From assembly GCA_001939145.1 (NCBI GenBank), contig LSRX01000070.1, forward strand, positions 401,022-465,021: a stretch of 64,000 nt of DNA, given 5' to 3'. Shown one piece after another: positions 59,695 to 64,000 of this stretch. Below the pieces are notes generated by a model. That model was given only the letters and a program-made list of their open reading frames with translations. It ran no database searches and had not been told where the DNA came from. The position numbers and the translations under genes are program-made. The DNA comes from Symbiodinium microadriaticum. Taxonomy: Eukaryota > Sar > Dinophyceae > Suessiales > Symbiodiniaceae. Every line of letters starts with the position of its first letter. Position 1 is the stretch's first letter.

Positions 59695-59815
59695 GGGTTT
59701 AGGGTTTAGGGGCTTAGGGGTTTCGTGTAGGGTTTAGGCTGGGGTGTAGGGGTTAGGGTTTAGGGGTTGGGGTTTCGGGGTTTAGGGTTTAGGGTTTAGG
59801 GTTGGAGGATTAGGG
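59695..59815. repeat. TTTAGGG-type tract
   Basis: About 15 units with TTTCGGG and GGTTGGG variants. Confidence 0.9.
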
Positions 59816-59911
59816 GGGAATTCCGTATGCATGGGTTGGCAGCCGTGGGGAACCGTGGCATGTGCCTCATGACCTGCGGACACTTAGTTTCCAGGCGACT
59901 AGTTTTCAGGG

Positions 59912-60016
59912 GTAATGTTGGGGCTTGAATAATTAGAATAGGGTCTTCGGTTGTATCATACTATAAAACGGAGCCCCCAAAAATAGTATAGGTAAGTATT
60001 AAGGCCCCTATATTAC
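59912..60016 (+). mobile_element. Inverted-repeat element, AATAATTAGAATAGGG family
   Basis: GTAATGTTGGGGCTTGAATA then ATTAGAATAGGG; right end TATTAAGGCCCCTATATTAC. The core TCATACTATAAAACGGAGCC resembles the 53777 copy. Confidence 0.7.
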
Positions 60017-60645
60017 TGCACTTCTCCTTTGCGATCTTACGGTCATAAGACCACGCTCTCTGAAAAAAAAAAGCAGAACCGCGCCTCACCAGAGAACTCG
60101 AACATGGCAGCAGACCTGGAGCCGGGTTCCAGATGTAGGTGATATAGGTCCTTAATACGTATTTCCGGTATGAGAATGAAGCTTTTGTTCCTAGGGACCT
60201 TCATAAGTTCAATAGGGCTTTCGGGTTACATTATATTCTCTTTTGGGGGGGCATTAAGTTTTTAGGATATAATATCCCCACCCCACGGAACCAGATTGAT
60301 ATTTGCTCAAGCTTCTATATTAGGCGGGTTTAGGGCCGTGAAACAACTTCAACTTCAACCAGGCCCTTTCGGAGCCAGAGCTCGCCTTGTTCTTGGTAGG
60401 CCAAGGTTTAGGTTTTGAGGTTTTTGGATTCCGGGTTTAAGATTTAGGGTTTAATACGGCTTAATTTAGGGTGCGGGGCGTAAGCTGCACTGTCTCTCTC
60501 AAAGAAAGGCTGGCTGCTTTAGGGGAAATTACGCGGGTGTTCAGCCGGCAAAGCACCGTGGGACAAGTCCAGACTCTGCAACTTCCCTTGAGATTTTCGG
60601 CGTTTAGGGTTTAGGGGTTTAGGGGTTTGGGGGTTAGGGGTGTAG

Positions 60646-60820
60646 GATTTTATGATTACCAGAAGCCGACGCAAGAGAGGTTTTCATTTTTCACCCCCCC
60701 CCCCCCGCTCCGGAGACGACTGAATGAGCTCCCTGCGCCGCAACCGCCGAGACGGTTGTGCGCGCGATGTAGCAGTGGACCTGGGAAGGATTACTGCGAG
60801 CATAACGTGGCTGGATCTCT
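60646..60820 (+). CDS. Exon 1 of a two-exon gene model
   Basis: After a TTTAGGG tract ending TGTAG the frame reads FYDYQKPTQERFSFFTPPPP, then RRLNELPAPQPPRRLCARCS and DYCEHNVAGS. The C-x-x-C...C...H spacing could bind metal. Ending at CTCT|GTGTAAG leaves phase 2 and joins in frame to 60906. Proline-rich; family unknown. Confidence 0.6.
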
Positions 60821-60905
60821 GTGTAAGTGAGGCGGTGTAAGGGTGCGAGCATAACTCTCAGTACGATAGTTTGAACTTACTAGGAAAGCCATATCTGTTC
60901 TGCAG
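60821..60905 (+). other. 85-base GT-AG intron
   Basis: GTGTAAGTGAGG...CATATCTGTTCTGCAG. The phase across it is consistent (2/1). The alternative donor two bases downstream (GTAAGT) breaks the frame. Confidence 0.55.
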
Positions 60906-61032
60906 CCTGGTAGAAGCTTCAAGCCCTCAGTACTCTCCGTCTTTCAGGTTTGGGGCCCAGGCCAAACTGCAACTCTACTTCTGCAAAAACGGCCGAGGGA
61001 AAGAGAGTCGAATCCCTTCCATGTCGAAGTAG
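60906..61032 (+). CDS. Exon 2 of a two-exon gene model (3' end)
   Basis: After TTCTGCAG the frame reads LVEASSPQYSPSFRFGAQAK then LQLYFCKNGRGKESRIPSMS and stop at 61030-61032. Forty-two codons, basic C-terminus. Confidence 0.6.
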
Positions 61033-61559
61033 GGCTGCATTGAGCGCCACAAAAGAACGGAGGCAAATCACGGCTTCGTTGATCCCCAAGCCCAGCCCTA
61101 AACCGTATACCAGAAGCCAGAAAGTTGGAACATCATCATCCTCATACCCTTAATCCCCTTAATCTAGAATAGAGGGAAATCCAGAACCATTCATTCTTAG
61201 CCCATGTTCCACCTTTTATGGCTTCTACGATGAAACCCCAAACAAATATTCGCCGTCTTGAGGATCGGTTGCAAAGATATCTTCGCGATGCTTCAGTCTA
61301 TTTGCAGAGCCGGCTCAGGGTTCGAAGTTGACTTTCCTGGTGTTCCGGGCCTTAGGGTTTAGGGCTTATAGGGCTTAGGGCTTAGGGTTTAGGGCGTAGG
61401 GTTTACGGACTCTAAACCCTAAACCCTTAACCGTGCATCACTTAAATCTGTGACGGTCAGCAAACATTCCCCTTATGCATAGAGTCTGCATTTTGCACTT
61501 GGGTTATAATCCCTGTATAGTTACTTTGCGGCCAAGGTACCTTACGGTTCTACCATACC

Positions 61560-61772
61560 TTGTCGTGGTTCCGACATGTTGTCTGGGTCAGATCCTCAAG
61601 CCCCCGCATGCTTCATGCGGAGCCAATCATTGGAAGAAACAAACTCACACCTCGCCTACTGCTTTGTGTAGTTGAAGAACGTCGCAAGCATACTCCTCGA
61701 TCCTACAAGGCCTGTATGGATATGTATTCAGACCTCCGTATGTTTTTCAAACCTCCATATAAAACTCAATGA
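61560..61772 (+). CDS. Hypothetical ORF
   Basis: The frame reads SSSPRMLHAEPIIGRNKLTP then RLLLCVVEERRKHTPRSYKA and DLRMFFKPPYKTQ. A second plus frame (61475-61675) overlaps, hydrophobic. I prefer the first. Confidence 0.4.
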   Translation: MSWFRHVVWVRSSSPRMLHAEPIIGRNKLTPRLLLCVVEERRKHTPRSYKACMDMYSDLRMFFKPPYKTQ

Positions 61773-62077
61773 GGTTCGCCCTAAACCCTAGACCCTAAAC
61801 CCTGAACCCAAAACGCCACAACCAAAGGCCCAGACGGTGTGGATCCTTTGGCGCCGAAGTTGGCGCGACTTCATTGGTTGCTTCAGAATACCTCGGAGAG
61901 AGCGGGGTTCGGGGTTTAGGGTTTAGGGGTTTAGGGTTTAGGGTTTAAGGTTTAGGGGGAGAGGTGAACTGTCCCTGTCTTGGAAGTGAAGGCTCAGGGT
62001 CGAGGCTTTTGTTTGGGTTCAGGGTGAAGGGTCTCTTCTGTGCTCTATATAATGAAGGTTCAGGATTTTGGATTTGA

Positions 62078-62195
62078 ATCAAGGCCGACGAAGACCTGCA
62101 GAGACCCAATAAATCCAACAATTATCCTCAGCTGGCAATCCTGGTGGACATCGAGGGGAAGGATGCTTTGGGGCCTGAAGGTTGGGATTACGGCT
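62078..62195 (+). CDS. Exon candidate
   Basis: The open frame reads IKADEDLQRPNKSNNYPQLA then ILVDIEGKDALGPEGWDYG before degenerate telomere-type sequence. Strong coding appearance. A second piece, NWKPTHSTLAAEDSRSAVWS (62262-62338, ending in a stop), may be the next exon. Confidence 0.5.
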
Positions 62196-62490
62196 TAGGG
62201 TTCAGGGTATATGGTTTGGGGTTTGGAGTAACCCTAAACCCGACCTTAAACTCTGAACCCGCAAACTGGAAACCTACACACTCAACTCTAGCGGCTGAAG
62301 ACTCCAGATCTGCTGTTTGGTCTGAGATACAACACTGATTAAGTGATTAAATAACTATGCAAATATTACAGGCTAGGGCAGGGTTGTCGGATGTACCTAC
62401 ATGCACCCCTGGCACAGGTATTCGTTTTGTGGTTGAGATTTAGTCTGGTATTTGCTCTGGGTAGGCTGTACAACACGCAATGTATCCAGG

Positions 62491-62787
62491 ATGACACATG
62501 CGAACGTGCACGGCCTGAATTTCACGGGCTCACGAAGCCTTAAAGACTTAAAGCTTAAGACCAGAAAGCTCTACACTACACGAAAGCTATTGGGCTTAGT
62601 CTTGAGATTTAGGAAATTTAGGAGGTTTGTCCGTCTCAGGTCTTCCGCCCCTCAGAAGCATAACACACCTCTTTTCTGCGCGCAGCGGCGTGCACCACCG
62701 GAACTAGCCCCAGTGCAGGATGCTTGTCTTGCTTCGACGGTGCGGTTCCCAAGCCAAACGATGCGGTTTAGGGAGCTTAGGGTTTAG
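62491..62787 (+). CDS. Hypothetical basic protein
   Basis: ATG (62491) to stop, 98 residues: MTHANVHGLNFTGSRSLKDL, then KTRKLYTTRKLLGLVLRFRK and FRRFVRLRSSAPQKH. Very basic in the first 60 residues. The extreme end is telomere-type derived. Confidence 0.45.
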   Translation: MTHANVHGLNFTGSRSLKDLKLKTRKLYTTRKLLGLVLRFRKFRRFVRLRSSAPQKHNTPLFCAQRRAPPELAPVQDACLASTVRFPSQTMRFRELRV

Positions 62788-62894
62788 GGTTTCATGCAAA
62801 CCGCATGTCCTCAACTCTATCGAAAGCTGCATGAATGAAACGGCAAGACCATTGGCCTGTGCCCTACAAGGACCACAACCAGCAACTGCCACAC

Positions 62895-63122
62895 TCACGC
62901 CGCTTCCCGTGGCTGGGCGAAGCAGTGGTGTGAGATGGCAAGAAACCAGGCCTCAATGATGCAGGGCTTTGCAACCGATGTCAACAACATCGCCCAGTCT
63001 TTTGACGCTGGGTAGGATTTCCAAACTCCGAATTGAGCTACGGTTCGTGGGTGTTGTAAAGTTCCATTCGATGGCGCGGTATAGGTCTGCAGCACCACTG
63101 TTTGCTTTGCATTGGCGGGCAT
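62895..63122 (-). CDS. Hypothetical protein
   Basis: ATG-to-stop, 75 residues: MPANAKQTVVLQTYTAPSNG, then FGVWKSYPASKDWAMLLTSV and IIEAWFLAISHHCF. Natural composition with spread aromatic residues; no family recognised. Confidence 0.45.
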   Translation of the reverse strand: MPANAKQTVVLQTYTAPSNGTLQHPRTVAQFGVWKSYPASKDWAMLLTSVAKPCIIEAWFLAISHHCFAQPREAA

Positions 63123-63179
63123 AGCCTCTGGCTTAGGAGCTGTATGTCATTGTACCCCCCCCCAATTTCCCCCGCTCTT

Positions 63180-63475
63180 TGTCTATATCTATCTATACAA
63201 TCTATAGTTACCTATTATCTATGGCTACCTATAGCTATCTATATCTATCCAAAACTCTCTATATCCCTATCTATACTCTGCATCTATCTCGCTGTATCTA
63301 GCTATATCTATCTATCTGCTAACTAACTATCTATCTAGCTATCTATCCGTCTACCTACCTACCTGCCAGCCTGCCAGCCTGCCAGCCTGCCAGCCTGCCA
63401 GCCTGCCAGCCTGCCAGCCTGCCAGCCTGCCAGCCTGCCTACCTACCTACCTACCTACCTACCTACCGAGGATGA
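63180..63475. repeat. CTAT, CTGCCAGC and CTAC arrays
   Basis: Degenerate CTAT tetramers (63180-63345), CTAC, then an 8-base unit CTGCCAGC repeated about 9-10 times (63363-63440), then CTAC again. Confidence 0.95.
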
Positions 63476-63756
63476 CGACCGATTCAGGCACCAAGCTCAG
63501 AGACCGCATGGTCAATTTTGGAACCGGAAGTCGGCAAAAACCGACATTCTGGAACTTGCTTCGTGGACTGCCTGGTCCAAGTCCGGAACTGGGACGACCC
63601 AATGCGGAACCTTGGAGTCGAAATTCAGGAACCAGTGGCTCAAAACTCAGGAACCGGTGAATCTGTTCGGATACGCCGCTTCAGGACAGATATAGAATTC
63701 CGGAACACATGGATCTGACTTCGTGCATTTCGGCCACGCTGCTTCAAATCAGAAAC

Positions 63757-63995
63757 CCTACAGCCGAAATCCCAAAACCGACACCCTAAGTCCGAAACCC
63801 CAGGGCCAAAAACCCGAAAGCAAACCCTAAACCCTGAGGCCGAGATCCCAAGGCCGAAACCGAAACCCCAAAGCCGAAATCCCAAGGCCGAAACCCCCAA
63901 GCCGACAGCCCTAAACCGAAACGCGACGAGGGAAACCCTGCAGCCAAAATCCTAAGCCCGAATCCCCAAGGCCGACAACAACAAACAAGCCCGAA
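63757..63995. repeat. CCGAAA-type 14-base array
   Basis: Units like CCGAAATCCCAAGG and CCGAAACCCCAAAG mixed with CCCTAAA. The preceding 63480-63720 contains repeated GGAACCGG/GGAACTGG phrases and overlapping ORFs that look repeat-driven. Confidence 0.85.
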
Positions 63996-64000
63996 ACCAA

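Noticed and set aside
63363-63440. CRISPR or regulatory repeat (CTGCCAGC units)
   Set aside because: Simple 8-base tandem repeat without spacers.

Overview
Nuclear DNA of a eukaryote, most likely a protist alga. Hundreds of plant/alveolate-type telomere heptamers (TTTAGGG or CCCTAAA, with many degenerate variants) are scattered through the whole window as short interstitial tracts on both strands. Long microsatellites are common and there is no operon-like coding. Coding-like stretches are short (about 50-180 bases) and are bounded by GT...AG signals with pyrimidine-rich acceptors; a few junctions look better with GC or GA donors. This combination fits a dinoflagellate or related alveolate (chromerid) best. 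That placement is inference: no rRNA, spliced-leader or diagnostic gene was seen.

Layout. 0-8 kb: telomere-type tracts, exon-like pieces on both strands, a probable membrane-protein exon (4.3-5.0 kb, minus) and several short inverted-repeat elements. 8.2-9.0 kb: an AGT trinucleotide array with an exact 82-base higher-order period. 9-13.5 kb: exon-like ORFs, including a minus-strand reading split by a 32-base duplication. 13.6-20.9 kb: the densest run of plus-strand exon candidates, alternating with telomere-type tracts; many start directly after a TTTAG that ends a tract. 21-33 kb: mixed strands, probably a minus-strand gene at 28.5-30.7 kb, and an AT-rich 5-base-periodic block (30.8-31.35 kb). 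33.3-33.6 kb: the best two-exon model. 35-43 kb: membrane-protein exons, more inverted-repeat introns and a 38-base minisatellite. 44.5-46.5 kb: a compound tetranucleotide array with 671 bases of pure GTGC, then a degenerate repeat carrying a recurring KDL-x-LG peptide. 47-49 kb: an inverted-repeat intron between two coding segments, then degenerate triplet sequence around a CAG tract. 50-63 kb: scattered exon candidates, including a second good two-exon model at 60.6-61.0 kb. 63.1-64 kb: tetra- and octanucleotide repeats and a 14-base CCGAAA-type tract.

Almost no product can be named. Calls rest on reading-frame openness, plausible composition, splice signals and phase, and most exons could belong to unseen longer genes. 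Where both strands read well I say so. The main novelty is a set of short (about 75-150 bp) palindrome-ended elements in several families that repeatedly lie between exon-like ORFs, with donor and acceptor signals inside or beside their inverted repeats. They look like introner-type (intron-generating) elements. The TTTAGGG tracts also seem to serve as 3' splice-site regions. Unlisted stretches over 300 bases hold only degenerate telomere-type tracts or sequence in which I see nothing definable.
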